64,000 nucleotides of DNA from Gloeobacter violaceus PCC 7421 (GTDB taxonomy: Bacteria > Cyanobacteriota > Cyanobacteriia > Gloeobacterales > Gloeobacteraceae), in NCBI RefSeq assembly GCF_000011385.1, contig NC_005125.1:3162001-3226000 (forward strand), read 5' to 3'. The notes below the pieces were generated by a model that saw nothing but the letters and a program-made list of their open reading frames with translations, had not been told where the DNA came from and did no database searches. A program made the translations under genes and the position numbers. Shown one piece after another: positions 17,847 through 25,498 of the stretch (positions within the stretch are counted from its first letter, which is position 1; each line of letters opens with the position of its first letter).

Positions 17847-19028
17847 ATGAAACTTTTACCCTGGCTCAGCGCAGTGGGCCTGCTGTTAGGTTGGTCGGCC
17901 GCCGCCGAGGCGACTCCATTTACCCCCAAAAGCGACGGCGAGGTGCTTGAGCGCGTGCGCGTGCGTCCGGCCGACCCGCAAGCGCGCGCCTTGCGCGAAC
18001 TGCGCACCCGCCTTGCCCGCCAGCCCCAGGATCTGGCTTTAGCCTTGCAGCTGGCCCGCCGCTACATCGAGCGCGGGCGCATCGAGGCCGACCCGCGCTA
18101 CAACGGCTACGCCCAGGCGGCCCTCGCCCCCTGGTGGGAGCAACCCAAGCCCCCCGCGCCGGTGCTGGTAATGCGCGCCACCCTCCGCCAGGCCGATCAC
18201 GACTTTGAAGGCGCTCTGGCCGACTTGAAACTTGCTCTCGCCGCCAACCCGCGCGATCCCCAGGCGTGGGTGACCCGGGCCTTGGTGCAGCAAGTCAGAG
18301 GCGAGTACGCTGAGGCACGCAAAAGCTGCGTGCCGGTGATGCAGTTTTCTTCACAACTGGCGGGGATCACCTGTTTGAGCGGTGTGGCAAGCCTGAACGG
18401 CCAGGCAGCCACCAGCTACGCGCTGTTGGAGCGGGTGATTACCGCACGCACCGACGCCTCGGCGGGCGAAAAGCTCTGGGCTCAGACATTGCTCGCGGAG
18501 ATAGCCCACCGCCGGGGCGATCCCCAAAAAGCCGAAAAGCACTTTCGAACAGCGATGGCCGTTGGTCCCGACAGCTACCTGCTGGGGGCCTACGCCGACT
18601 TTTTGCTCGATGAAAAGCGTCCGCGCGAAGCCGTAGAACTGCTCAAGGGCCGTGCCCGGGCCGACGGACTGTTGCTTCGGCTTGCCATTGCCGAGCAGCG
18701 TTTGGGCCTGGCGCAATCGGCCGTCCACCGCACAGAACTGGCGGCGCGCTTTGCAGCGAGCCGCAGGCGCGGCGACGAGGCAGTTCACCGCCGCGAGGAA
18801 GCGCGCTTTACTTTGGAACTGCTGCAGCAGCCGCGCACGGCCCTCAAACTGGCTCTGGCCAACTGGCAGACCCAGCGCGAACCGGCAGACGCCCGCATTT
18901 TGCTCGCAGCGGCCCAAGCGAGCGGCGACGCCGCTGCCGCCCGCCCGGCCATCGACTGGCTCAAACAAAGCCGCCTGGAAGATCGCCGGGTGAACGCCCT
19001 GATGCAGGAACTGGGAGCAAAAGCATGA
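17847..19028 (+). CDS. Exported TPR-repeat protein
   Basis: 393 residues from ATG 17847, which begins a signal peptide (KLLPWLSAVGLLLGWSAAAEA). An ATG at 17778 overlaps the DUF4331 stop by four bases and is a possible alternative. Tetratricopeptide-like helices run through most of the protein, for example DFEGALADLKLALAANPRDP, GDPQKAEKHFRTAMAVGPD and KRPREAVELLKGRA. The stop overlaps the next gene (ATGA). As part of the DUF4331-TPR-HupE cassette it is probably a periplasmic scaffold; the partner is not known. Confidence 0.8.
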   Translation: MKLLPWLSAVGLLLGWSAAAEATPFTPKSDGEVLERVRVRPADPQARALRELRTRLARQPQDLALALQLARRYIERGRIEADPRYNGYAQAALAPWWEQPKPPAPVLVMRATLRQADHDFEGALADLKLALAANPRDPQAWVTRALVQQVRGEYAEARKSCVPVMQFSSQLAGITCLSGVASLNGQAATSYALLERVITARTDASAGEKLWAQTLLAEIAHRRGDPQKAEKHFRTAMAVGPDSYLLGAYADFLLDEKRPREAVELLKGRARADGLLLRLAIAEQRLGLAQSAVHRTELAARFAASRRRGDEAVHRREEARFTLELLQQPRTALKLALANWQTQREPADARILLAAAQASGDAAAARPAIDWLKQSRLEDRRVNALMQELGAKA

Positions 19029-20167
19029 TCAAATTCCCACGCTGGTGGCAGCTGTGTTTGTGGGTGTGCTTTTTCCTGGCGCAGCCCGCCTTTGCCCACA
19101 AGCCCAGCGACAGTTACCTGAATTTGAAACTGGGCGAGCAGCGCGTCGAGGGCCAGTGGGACATTGCCCTGCGCGATCTCGATTACGCCATCGGCCTCGA
19201 CGGCAACGACGACGGTGCCATCACCTGGGGCGAGGTGCGCTCCCGCCAGGCCCAAATCGCCGATTACGCCCTCACCCGGCTGAAGCTGGCGGCCGACGGC
19301 AACTCCTGCCCCCCCAACTTGGGTGCCCTGCTCATCGACCGCCACAGCGACGGCGCCTACGCCGTGCTGCGCTTCGCAGCCGACTGCGGTCGTCCGCCGG
19401 TGGCCCTCGCAGTCGATTACAACCTCTTTTTTGACCTTGATCCCCAGCACCGCGGCTTGCTGCAGTTGCAAGCCGCGGATGGCGGTCCCGTGCGCACCGC
19501 CATTCTCGGCCCCAATAGCCGTTCGCAGCGGTTGGAGGTGCATTCCGCCCCGTGGGTGCAGTTTTTTGACTTCGTGCGCGAGGGCGTCTGGCACATCTGG
19601 ATCGGCTTCGATCACATTTTGTTTTTGTTGACGCTGTTGCTGCCGGCGCTGTTTGTGCGTAAGGACGGCCACTGGAAGACGCTGGGGGAGTTTCGCGAAG
19701 TATTTCTCAACGTCGTCAAGGTGGTCACCGCCTTCACCGTTGCCCACTCGATCACCCTGGGTCTCGCCGCGCTGGGGGTGGTCGAGCTGCCCTCGCGCTG
19801 GGTCGAATCGGCGATTGCCGCCTCGGTGATTCTGGCGGCTCTCAACAATCTTTTTCCGGTAGTCGAGAACCGCCGTTGGGCGATTGCTTTTGGCTTCGGC
19901 CTCATCCACGGCTTCGGCTTTGCAAGCGTCATGGCCGATCTGGGCCTGGCCAAAGAAAACCTGGTCCTGTCGCTATTGGGTTTCAATCTGGGCGTGGAAA
20001 TGGGTCAGCTCGCCATCGTGGCTGTGTTTTTGCCCATCGCCTTCTGGCTGCGCAACTCCTGGTTCTACCGGCGCGTCGTCTTTACCGGCGGCTCGGTGGC
20101 CGTCGCCGGGATCGCTGCCATCTGGCTCGCCGAGCGTTTGTTCGACTGGCAATTGCTCGCTTCATAG
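19025..20167 (+). CDS. HupE/UreJ family membrane protein
   Basis: 380 residues. Signal peptide (LWVCFFLAQPAFAHK), then a periplasmic beta-rich domain with an EF-hand-like loop (GLDGNDDGAITWGEV, about residues 58-72). A C-terminal block of about six membrane spans starts near residue 180. The signature HGFGFAS is at about residue 296, preceded by WHIWIGFDHILFLLTL, with conserved His/Asp residues typical of HupE/UreJ metal-linked permeases. HupE proteins are associated with nickel or hydrogenase maturation, but the DUF4331-associated subfamily has no proven substrate. The gene ends 6 bases inside the convergent PIN toxin gene. Confidence 0.85.
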   Translation: MIKFPRWWQLCLWVCFFLAQPAFAHKPSDSYLNLKLGEQRVEGQWDIALRDLDYAIGLDGNDDGAITWGEVRSRQAQIADYALTRLKLAADGNSCPPNLGALLIDRHSDGAYAVLRFAADCGRPPVALAVDYNLFFDLDPQHRGLLQLQAADGGPVRTAILGPNSRSQRLEVHSAPWVQFFDFVREGVWHIWIGFDHILFLLTLLLPALFVRKDGHWKTLGEFREVFLNVVKVVTAFTVAHSITLGLAALGVVELPSRWVESAIAASVILAALNNLFPVVENRRWAIAFGFGLIHGFGFASVMADLGLAKENLVLSLLGFNLGVEMGQLAIVAVFLPIAFWLRNSWFYRRVVFTGGSVAVAGIAAIWLAERLFDWQLLAS

Positions 20168-20596
20168 CACGGAGCCCAACTGAATCAACAGGGTTCGCGT
20201 CGTCCAAACAGCCACCCCGCAGCCAAAAAAGTCCCTATCTTCTGTCCAGATATCTGCTTCCAGCAGCAACGCTGTCGCCACTGTGGGCCAATCGTCGGGA
20301 TCATCCGGCACGCGCCTGCGCGCTTCATTTTCAAGTAGCACATATTGCGCTTCTTCGATAACCACCGCTTTGGAAGTAATTAGTTCGACAGCGCCATTGG
20401 CCAGACTTTGCGCCCGCTCGCTACTGAGCTTTCCCTGGCGAACAATGGCCTCCACGCGGCCTGGAAGTTCGTGCAACGCTTCGTCCCAAGCCCTGGCAGC
20501 CACGAACAACTCCAGGCTCGGTGCAATAAAGATGTTGCGGCTTTTTGTTCCAAGAGCCCTACCCACCAGCACGTTGGCATCGACAACAACTCTCAC
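20162..20596 (-). CDS. PIN-domain toxin of a type II toxin-antitoxin module
   Basis: 144 residues from GTG 20596, one base after the antitoxin stop; this start aligns with the ATG of the paralogue at 54492. PIN acidic residues are visible: VVVDANVLVG near the N-terminus, ARAWDEALHEL, and DPDDWPTVATALLLEADIWT followed by EDRDFFGCG. PIN toxins are Mg-dependent RNases. The C-terminal half is close to the second module (shared DPDDWPTVA, IWTED, FxGCG, WTT). Its 3' end overlaps hupE by 6 bases. Confidence 0.85.
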   Translation of the reverse strand: MRVVVDANVLVGRALGTKSRNIFIAPSLELFVAARAWDEALHELPGRVEAIVRQGKLSSERAQSLANGAVELITSKAVVIEEAQYVLLENEARRRVPDDPDDWPTVATALLLEADIWTEDRDFFGCGVAVWTTRTLLIQLGSVL

Positions 20597-20597
20597 C

Positions 20598-20846
20598 CTA
20601 AACGGAGCCTTTCGACAGATCAAATAGACCAGCGATTTCGTCCTCGCTCATCCCCGTCTCCTTGACTGCCTGGCGCATCACCGCAGCCAGGCGCTCCGCA
20701 GCTTGCTCCACCTTGTCGTTGTCCGGCGCACGCAAAGGAATAAAAACCCCTACGAGCCTGCCATGGTTTTGAACACCCAGTACTTCCCCGCAGGCGAGGT
20801 AATGGCTTACCCTGTCCCTAAACTCCCGGACACCTATCAGTTTCAT
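20598..20846 (-). CDS. Phd/YefM-type antitoxin partner of the PIN toxin
   Basis: 82 residues from ATG 20846. An open frame continues upstream to 21062 but runs through a gene remnant and is not coding. The N-terminus KLIGVREFRDRVSHYLACGE followed by GRLVGVFIPL fits the Phd/YefM DNA-binding fold. The C-terminal tail (VKETGMSEDEIAGLFDLSK) is the likely toxin-binding peptide. Almost the same N-terminus occurs at 54236. An imperfect palindrome lies 12 bases before the start codon, so autorepression is likely. Confidence 0.82.
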   Translation of the reverse strand: MKLIGVREFRDRVSHYLACGEVLGVQNHGRLVGVFIPLRAPDNDKVEQAAERLAAVMRQAVKETGMSEDEIAGLFDLSKGSV

Positions 20847-20858
20847 GGTTCGCACCGT

Positions 20859-20880
20859 ATGTGACCCTATGTAGCCACAT
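20859..20880 (-). promoter_or_regulatory. Candidate autoregulatory operator of toxin-antitoxin module 1
   Basis: Inverted repeat ATGTGAC / GCCACAT on the + strand (one mismatch in 7 bases, 8-base centre) just upstream of the antitoxin start. It shares the GTAGCCAC core with the perfect palindrome in front of the second module at 54208-54235, which supports a common binding site for the two antitoxins. Confidence 0.55.
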
Positions 20881-20889
20881 CCTAGCCCG

Positions 20890-20946
20890 GTGCCCTCACT
20901 CGCCGTCGCCGCCGTCTGGTCCGCCGAGCGCCTGTTCGATCTGTAG
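20890..20946 (+). pseudogene. Remnant of a hupE-like 3' end
   Basis: Read on the + strand in frame to the stop at 20944-20946, this gives VPSLAVAAVWSAERLFDL. The intact HupE C-terminus, 740 bases upstream, ends GSVAVAGIAAIWLAERLFDW plus five residues. The AERLFD core and hydrophobic run match, while the DNA has diverged. The toxin-antitoxin module sits exactly between the intact gene end and this remnant. Either a second hupE-like gene was largely deleted, or the module arrived with a replacement 3' end and displaced the old one. Confidence 0.55.
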
Positions 20947-20965
20947 ATTCTGAGCTGATGGGACT

Positions 20966-21090
20966 TCAGCGCACCAGGGCGAGGGTATGGGGACCTCGCG
21001 GGACCGCGATGGTGAATCCGGTGCGCTCGAGTTTTACCTGCGGCTGCTGGATAACCCTCCAAAATTCGACAATCCCCTGACGGGGGCTAG
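20966..21090 (-). pseudogene. 3' fragment of a beta-propeller gene cut off by the IS element
   Basis: On the - strand the frame entering from the element boundary gives PRQGIVEFWRVIQQPQVKLE and continues RTGFTIAVPRGPHTLALVR to a TGA at 20966-20968. It has no start codon of its own. Joined to the 5' part (22753-24011) through a single CTAG it continues in frame (...HYREPSPRQGIVEF...), restoring a 459-residue protein. It is presumably untranslated now. Confidence 0.85.
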
Positions 21091-22752
21091 AGCATCGGTC
21101 CAGAACCTAAGCCGCCTGTGAACGCCCAGCGGCTTCCTGTCGGGCTAGCACATGCAGATTGTGCACCACCGCCACCCGACGCAAATCGAATAGATTCTTG
21201 CGCACGCCCAGGTAACGGGCTCGGCGTCCCTGCCACTGACCGATGTGCGCCAAACTGTGCTCGACACTCACGCGCTCACGCAACTTCGCTCGACCCTCCT
21301 TTGTCTGCTGGCGTTCGCGCAACTCGACCAGCAGAAGTTCGTCCGGATGGATCGAGACACTGCGACCTTTGGGGCTGGTCGTGCAGCGTTCCTGTAGGGG
21401 ACAGCGCCGACAGCGCGCGGCCGGAAACCGCACTTTCCCACCCACCTCAAAAGGCTGGGTGACGCCCTGTGGACAACGAATCCGCATCGCCTCCCAGTCG
21501 AGCACGAAGGCCGTCTTCTGGAAGTACGGCCCATTTCTAACCGGCCAGGCTTTGCAGTAAATACGCAAGTCTTCTGGACGAAGTCTGACCCACTCGCTGC
21601 TCAGATACGCCCGGTCGATGTGCAGTTCAATCAACTTCACCCGCTGAGGCTCCAGGTCCGCCTCGATGTCCCTTGTCACCGCCGCTTCCGGTCGGTTGGC
21701 CGCAGTAATGCCCACTGCGCGCACCAGGCCGCTGTCGATGTCTTTGAGCACGTGGCGCTTGTAGCCATCGATGCGCACCGCCCGGCTTTTGCGGCCGTGG
21801 CGCATCGCGGGGTCTTCGATGCTGATGCGCCGCTCGCGGCTGACTCCACGCCGAAGGACAAACTGTCCGCGCGAGTTGAGTTGTACGTCCTGCTGGTGGA
21901 CTTGCTCGGCCGCTTGCAGACACCGTGCGACCCCAGCCTGAGGGGGTTGAGTTTGCCCGTCCAAGTAACTTTCCAGCGATTCGAGCGCCCCGAGCAGCCT
22001 TCCCAGAGCTTCGGCACATTCGTCCGGTTGACTCCAATCGATGTCCAGGGCAGCCTTCAAACTGCTGCCCGCGACGAGTGTGGTGCCTGTCTGCTCAGCC
22101 CATTGCGCCAGTCCCACCCCCGTCTGGCACACCATGATCCTCAATGCCTTGCGCATTGCATGGCCCAACAAATTAAAAGAATCCTCGACTCTCCCGGCTC
22201 CCCACAAAGGGCTCGAATCGAGGGCCGCCCGCAACGCCCGTGAGCCGAACCCGCCGTCGCTGGTGGCCAACTCGATGGTCCGCTCAATCAGGCGACGGTC
22301 GAGGCCGTGGGCGATGAGCGCTTGGCGGAAGCGTATCAGGGTGGCTTTGCCGAAGGGGGCTTCCTCGCAATCGAGGCAGTCGAGCACCATCTGCCACCGG
22401 CGGTCCATGGTGAGCACTTCAATGGTCTCGTCGTCGGAGATACCGGTGTAGGCCTGCAAGACAGTGGCCAGGGCCAGTTGAGCCGGTGGGATGGGCGGCT
22501 GACCGCAAGGGCTGTCTTTGTAGATGCCGGCCAGTTCGCTCTGGAAGGCGGCGTCGAAGAGTTGATGGCGGATGCGGCGCAGGAAAACGAACAGCTTGGC
22601 GCGACGGATACGCTTGAGGATAGCCTGCTCAGCGGGTGAGGGTTCCACTGGCGGCTGCCAGACAGAAGGCTGCATAGGCGAAGGAGGTAGAGGTCGTCTC
22701 CAGAAAAGAGGATGCGGCTTCTACCGTCAACTGCTGGTTCTGGACCGATGCT
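21091..22752 (-). mobile_element. IS1182-type insertion sequence, 1662 bp
   Basis: Bounded by perfect 17-base inverted repeats: AGCATCGGTCCAGAACC (21091-21107) and its complement (22736-22752). Each is flanked by CTAG (21087-21090 and 22753-22756). CTAG is a palindrome, so it could be read as part of a 21-base repeat, but the interrupted host gene only reads through with one copy of CTAG, which marks it as the 4-base target duplication. One transposase gene fills most of the element. Intact ends and frame suggest recent insertion. Confidence 0.92.
21107..22675 (-). CDS. IS1182 family transposase
   Basis: 522 residues, full length for the family and without frameshift. The N-terminal domain (KLFVFLRRIRHQLFDAAFQS, PPAQLALATVLQAYTGISDD) precedes a DDE core: first Asp in AALDSSPLWGAGRVEDSFN, second in LHIDRAYLSSEW, Glu in RERVSVEHSLAHIGQWQGRR. 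A Cys-rich insert (CRRCPLQERC) lies before the last motif, as in IS1182 relatives. It ends exactly at the inner edge of the left terminal repeat. Probably active. Confidence 0.92.
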   Translation of the reverse strand: MQPSVWQPPVEPSPAEQAILKRIRRAKLFVFLRRIRHQLFDAAFQSELAGIYKDSPCGQPPIPPAQLALATVLQAYTGISDDETIEVLTMDRRWQMVLDCLDCEEAPFGKATLIRFRQALIAHGLDRRLIERTIELATSDGGFGSRALRAALDSSPLWGAGRVEDSFNLLGHAMRKALRIMVCQTGVGLAQWAEQTGTTLVAGSSLKAALDIDWSQPDECAEALGRLLGALESLESYLDGQTQPPQAGVARCLQAAEQVHQQDVQLNSRGQFVLRRGVSRERRISIEDPAMRHGRKSRAVRIDGYKRHVLKDIDSGLVRAVGITAANRPEAAVTRDIEADLEPQRVKLIELHIDRAYLSSEWVRLRPEDLRIYCKAWPVRNGPYFQKTAFVLDWEAMRIRCPQGVTQPFEVGGKVRFPAARCRRCPLQERCTTSPKGRSVSIHPDELLLVELRERQQTKEGRAKLRERVSVEHSLAHIGQWQGRRARYLGVRKNLFDLRRVAVVHNLHVLARQEAAGRSQAA

Positions 22753-24011
22753 CTAGGCTCGCGGTAGTGATACACCGCCACTGCAAGCGCCCGGCCGGCC
22801 GCGTCGAAGACAGCATCCTCCGGCAGCACGCCTTCGAAGCCGTATTCGCCCACCACAGTCAACTGCCCGCTTTGCGGATTGCGCTTCACCAGAGAAAGGG
22901 AACTGCGGGCCTTGCCCGGCCAAACCGGCAGCCAGTCCGGCAGGTAGGTCCGGCGCATATTCACCGTCGCCACCAGCAACCCATCGGGGCTCACGGCGAA
23001 TCCCTCGGGGCTCAGTCCGACTTCGATCCGGCAGACCACCCGATGTTTCGCCCCCAGGGCCGGTCCCGCGTCGAAGCGTACGGCGATCAACTCGCCCCGT
23101 GGGTTCAACAGATAACCCAGAGGCCGCTCTCCCCATTTCAGGTCCGTGAGCAGATAGTGGCGACCGTCGGGTGAAAAGCGCCCCACCCCAAGGCGAACGC
23201 CCGTCACCAACCGCTCGCCCTGGGGCCTGAGCGTTGCCGTTGCCGCCTTTTGGTCCGTCAGCACTTCGAAGAAGGCCATTTCCCGGTCGTTCAGATTGAG
23301 GGCCAGGAATCGACCGGAAGGATGCCAGCCAACCGAGGTAATCCGGGCAGATTGGCCGGACGCATCGGCGATCGCATAAGAAAATCGCCGACCCGGTCGG
23401 CCGGCCACAAGCTCCACCAGCAGCAATTCCCGGCCTGGCTCCTCCACCCCGATGGCGAGCAATCGGCCATCGGGGCTGATTGCGATCTGCCTCGGGTTGC
23501 GCCCGACCGGTACCGTTTCGAGCACCGTCGGTCCGCCCGGATGGGTGAGATCTACAACCGTCAGCAGTGAGCCAGTGGGCATACCCGTGTCGAGGTCGGC
23601 ATATTCCTGCACCCCCTGCGGCGGTCTGCCCCGCACCTCCACCACGTAGGCCCGACTCCCGTCCGGCGCAGTGGCAAGAATCTGCGGCCAGGACATCACC
23701 GAGTTGGAGACCGCCACCGAGGCAACCTTCGAAGCGGCGGCCGGCAACGGCAAATCGATCACCGTCAGCGCGTCTTCGATGCCGGATAGACGGTTGAGCT
23801 TGCCGTCGGAGTAAGCCGTGCCCACCATGTCGCCGTCCGAGGCGATCAGCAGTGCGCGCCCGGCAAAGGGGAGCGGCCGACGATCGCTCGCGCGCTCGGC
23901 TACCGGCAGCGGATCGGCCACCGACACCAAACCGACGATCGCGATTGCCGCCACGATCCCTACCACCCAGAGCCAACGCCCCCTGGTGAAATCTTTCACC
24001 GCCACCCCCAC
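22753..24011 (-). pseudogene. 5' part of an IS-interrupted membrane-anchored beta-propeller gene
   Basis: From ATG 24011: an N-terminal transmembrane helix (WLWVVGIVAAIAIVGLVSV, about residues 14-32), then repeated beta-propeller strands with the 'ISPDGRLLAIGVEE', 'WHPSGRFLALNLND', 'FSPDGRHYLLTDL' and 'VSPDGLLVATVNM' type of WD40/YVTN-like blades. The native sequence stops at HYREP where the IS begins. The frame runs on into the element to a stop at 22629, adding about 40 foreign residues. The missing last 40 residues lie at 20966-21086. The last blade is lost, so the product is probably unstable. Ligand unknown. Confidence 0.85.
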
Positions 24012-24079
24012 CGCGACGCTTTAGCCTCAAGCTAAGCCGACGGCCTTGCGGCTGTCCAAGGCGGATTTGGTGCTATCTT

Positions 24080-24096
24080 CATAACCTGCGGTTATG
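24080..24096 (+). promoter_or_regulatory. Palindromic LysR-type operator
   Basis: CATAACC-TGC-GGTTATG is a perfect 7-base inverted repeat containing the T-N11-A pattern of LysR-type binding sites. It ends 7 bases before the LysR gene's start codon, so the regulator probably controls itself; the divergent propeller gene begins 69 bases away on the other strand and could share the site. Confidence 0.6.
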
Positions 24097-24103
24097 AATC
24101 GAA

Positions 24104-24988
24104 ATGGAATTTCACCACCTGCGCTACTTTGTGGCCGTGGCTGAGGAGTTGCACTTCGGCCGGGCAGCACAGCGGTTGCACATCACCCAGCCGGCCCTGA
24201 GCAAGCAGATCCGCAGCCTCGAAGCAGAATTGGGCCTTCAGCTTTTTTCGAGAACCCAGCGCCGGGTCCAGCTCACCCGGGCTGGACTGGTCTTTCTTGA
24301 GCAAGCCCGACAGTTGCTCCATCAGGCCGACGCGGCACTGCAGCTTGCCAGGCGCACCGCGCGCGGGGAAACGGGCCAGCTGTCGCTCGGATTTACCGCC
24401 TCGGCGCTGCAGAGCGTTCTGCCCCGGATCGTGCGCGTCTTTCGCGAGCGTTATCCGGCGGTAGAGCTCAGCATGACGGAGCTATGTACCGAAGATCAGG
24501 TTGAGGCGTTGCTCGGGCATCGAGTCGATGTGGCCTTCCTCCACCCTCCCATGCGCTCGCCCGCCGTGCAGCTGCAACCCTTGGGCGAGGAAAATTTCGT
24601 CGCCGTCTTTGCCGAGGATCATCCGCTGCTTGCCTGTGGCCGGATTTCCCTGCGGGCTCTGGCGGATGAAGCGTTCATCATTCATCCCCGCCAGGAAGGA
24701 CCGGTGCTCTACGACCAGTTCTTCGAGCTGTGCGCGCGGATGGGTTTTCGCCCCAAAGTGGTCCGGGAGGTGACGACGCACCAGAACAGGATCGGCCTGG
24801 TGGCGGCGGGCATGGGCATCACTTTCCTGCCGGAGAGCCTGCAAGGGCAGGCCGGGGCCGGGGTGGCTTGCCGGCCGCTGGCGGATGCGGCTGCGAGGCT
24901 GGTCCTGGCCGCCGCCTGGCACCAGGACAACACTTCGCCCATCCTGGGTCATTTTCTGACGGTCGCCAAAGCAGTTGCAGACCTGTAG
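24104..24988 (+). CDS. LysR family transcriptional regulator
   Basis: 294 residues, normal LysR length. The N-terminal helix-turn-helix is textbook: HHLRYFVAVAEELHFGRAAQ, LHITQPALSKQIRSLEAELG, then LFSRTQRRVQLTRAG. The effector domain follows from about residue 90 (LSLGFTASALQSVLPRIVRV). The inducer cannot be read from sequence. It is divergent from the interrupted propeller gene and convergent with the guanidine exporter gene, 6 bases apart. A perfect palindrome sits just before the start. Confidence 0.93.
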   Translation: MEFHHLRYFVAVAEELHFGRAAQRLHITQPALSKQIRSLEAELGLQLFSRTQRRVQLTRAGLVFLEQARQLLHQADAALQLARRTARGETGQLSLGFTASALQSVLPRIVRVFRERYPAVELSMTELCTEDQVEALLGHRVDVAFLHPPMRSPAVQLQPLGEENFVAVFAEDHPLLACGRISLRALADEAFIIHPRQEGPVLYDQFFELCARMGFRPKVVREVTTHQNRIGLVAAGMGITFLPESLQGQAGAGVACRPLADAAARLVLAAAWHQDNTSPILGHFLTVAKAVADL

Positions 24989-24994
24989 CCTTCC

Positions 24995-25315
24995 TTAGTG
25001 TGGGGCCACCCATTTCAATCCGACGATGCCCGCGACGATGAGGCCGATGCAGGCAAGGCGCAGGGCGCTTGCCGATTCGCCGAACAACCATATCCCCAAG
25101 AGGGCTGTACCGACGGTGCCGACACCGGTCCAGACGGCGTAAGCGGTCCCGATGGGCAGGCTTTTAAGCGCGTAGCCCAGCAGTCCGAGGCTCAGGACCA
25201 TCGAAAGGCCCGTCAGCACCGAGGGCAAAAAACGAGTAAAACCTTCCGAGTATTTCAGACCGACGGCCCAACCGATTTCGAGCAATCCGGCAGAGATCAG
25301 GGCGACCCAAGACAT
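24995..25315 (-). CDS. gdx: SMR family guanidinium exporter (Gdx/SugE type)
   Basis: 106 residues, four transmembrane helices, the usual SMR size. The start ATG 25315 has an excellent AGGAGGT ribosome site. Helix 1 reads [20 protein letters not shown]: the essential Glu and the GWAVGLKYS context are those of the Gdx (formerly SugE) subgroup, which exchanges guanidinium for protons, rather than of the multidrug EmrE subgroup. The guanidine-II riboswitch in its leader independently supports this substrate. Confidence 0.92.
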   Translation of the reverse strand: MSWVALISAGLLEIGWAVGLKYSEGFTRFLPSVLTGLSMVLSLGLLGYALKSLPIGTAYAVWTGVGTVGTALLGIWLFGESASALRLACIGLIVAGIVGLKWVAPH

Positions 25316-25320
25316 GGCGC

Positions 25321-25381
25321 ACCTCCTGTGGGTGCGGGGTCGTCCCCGCGAAACTTTGCGAAGGGTGGGGTCGTCCCCACC
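25321..25381 (-). promoter_or_regulatory. Guanidine-II (mini-ykkC) riboswitch
   Basis: On the - strand two GC-rich hairpins each carry an ACGA tetraloop: GGTGGGG-ACGA-CCCCACC (25364-25381) and GCGGGG-ACGA-CCCCGC (25334-25349), separated by 14 bases. Paired ACGR loops are the defining feature of guanidine-II riboswitches, where loop-loop contact on ligand binding exposes the ribosome site. The site AGGAGGT (25321-25327) follows the second hairpin by 6 bases and precedes the Gdx start by 5. Likely translational control by free guanidine. Confidence 0.93.
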
Positions 25382-25498
25382 GTTTTGATTGTGGCAAATC
25401 GGGCGGGCCATCGGCTCTATCCGCGGCAGGAGCTGCATCCGGGGCCGCGGGCCGGGGCCGGTGTGTAACGATGGTGATCAGACACACCCGAGCGCGCC

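Noticed and set aside
20847-21062. 72-residue N-terminal extension of the first antitoxin
   Set aside because: It would translate the palindrome, the hupE remnant antisense and the propeller 3' fragment; the paralogue starts at the shorter position.
21087-21107. 21-base terminal inverted repeat including CTAG
   Set aside because: CTAG is a self-complementary target duplication: the host gene frame needs exactly one copy, so the true repeat is 17 bases.
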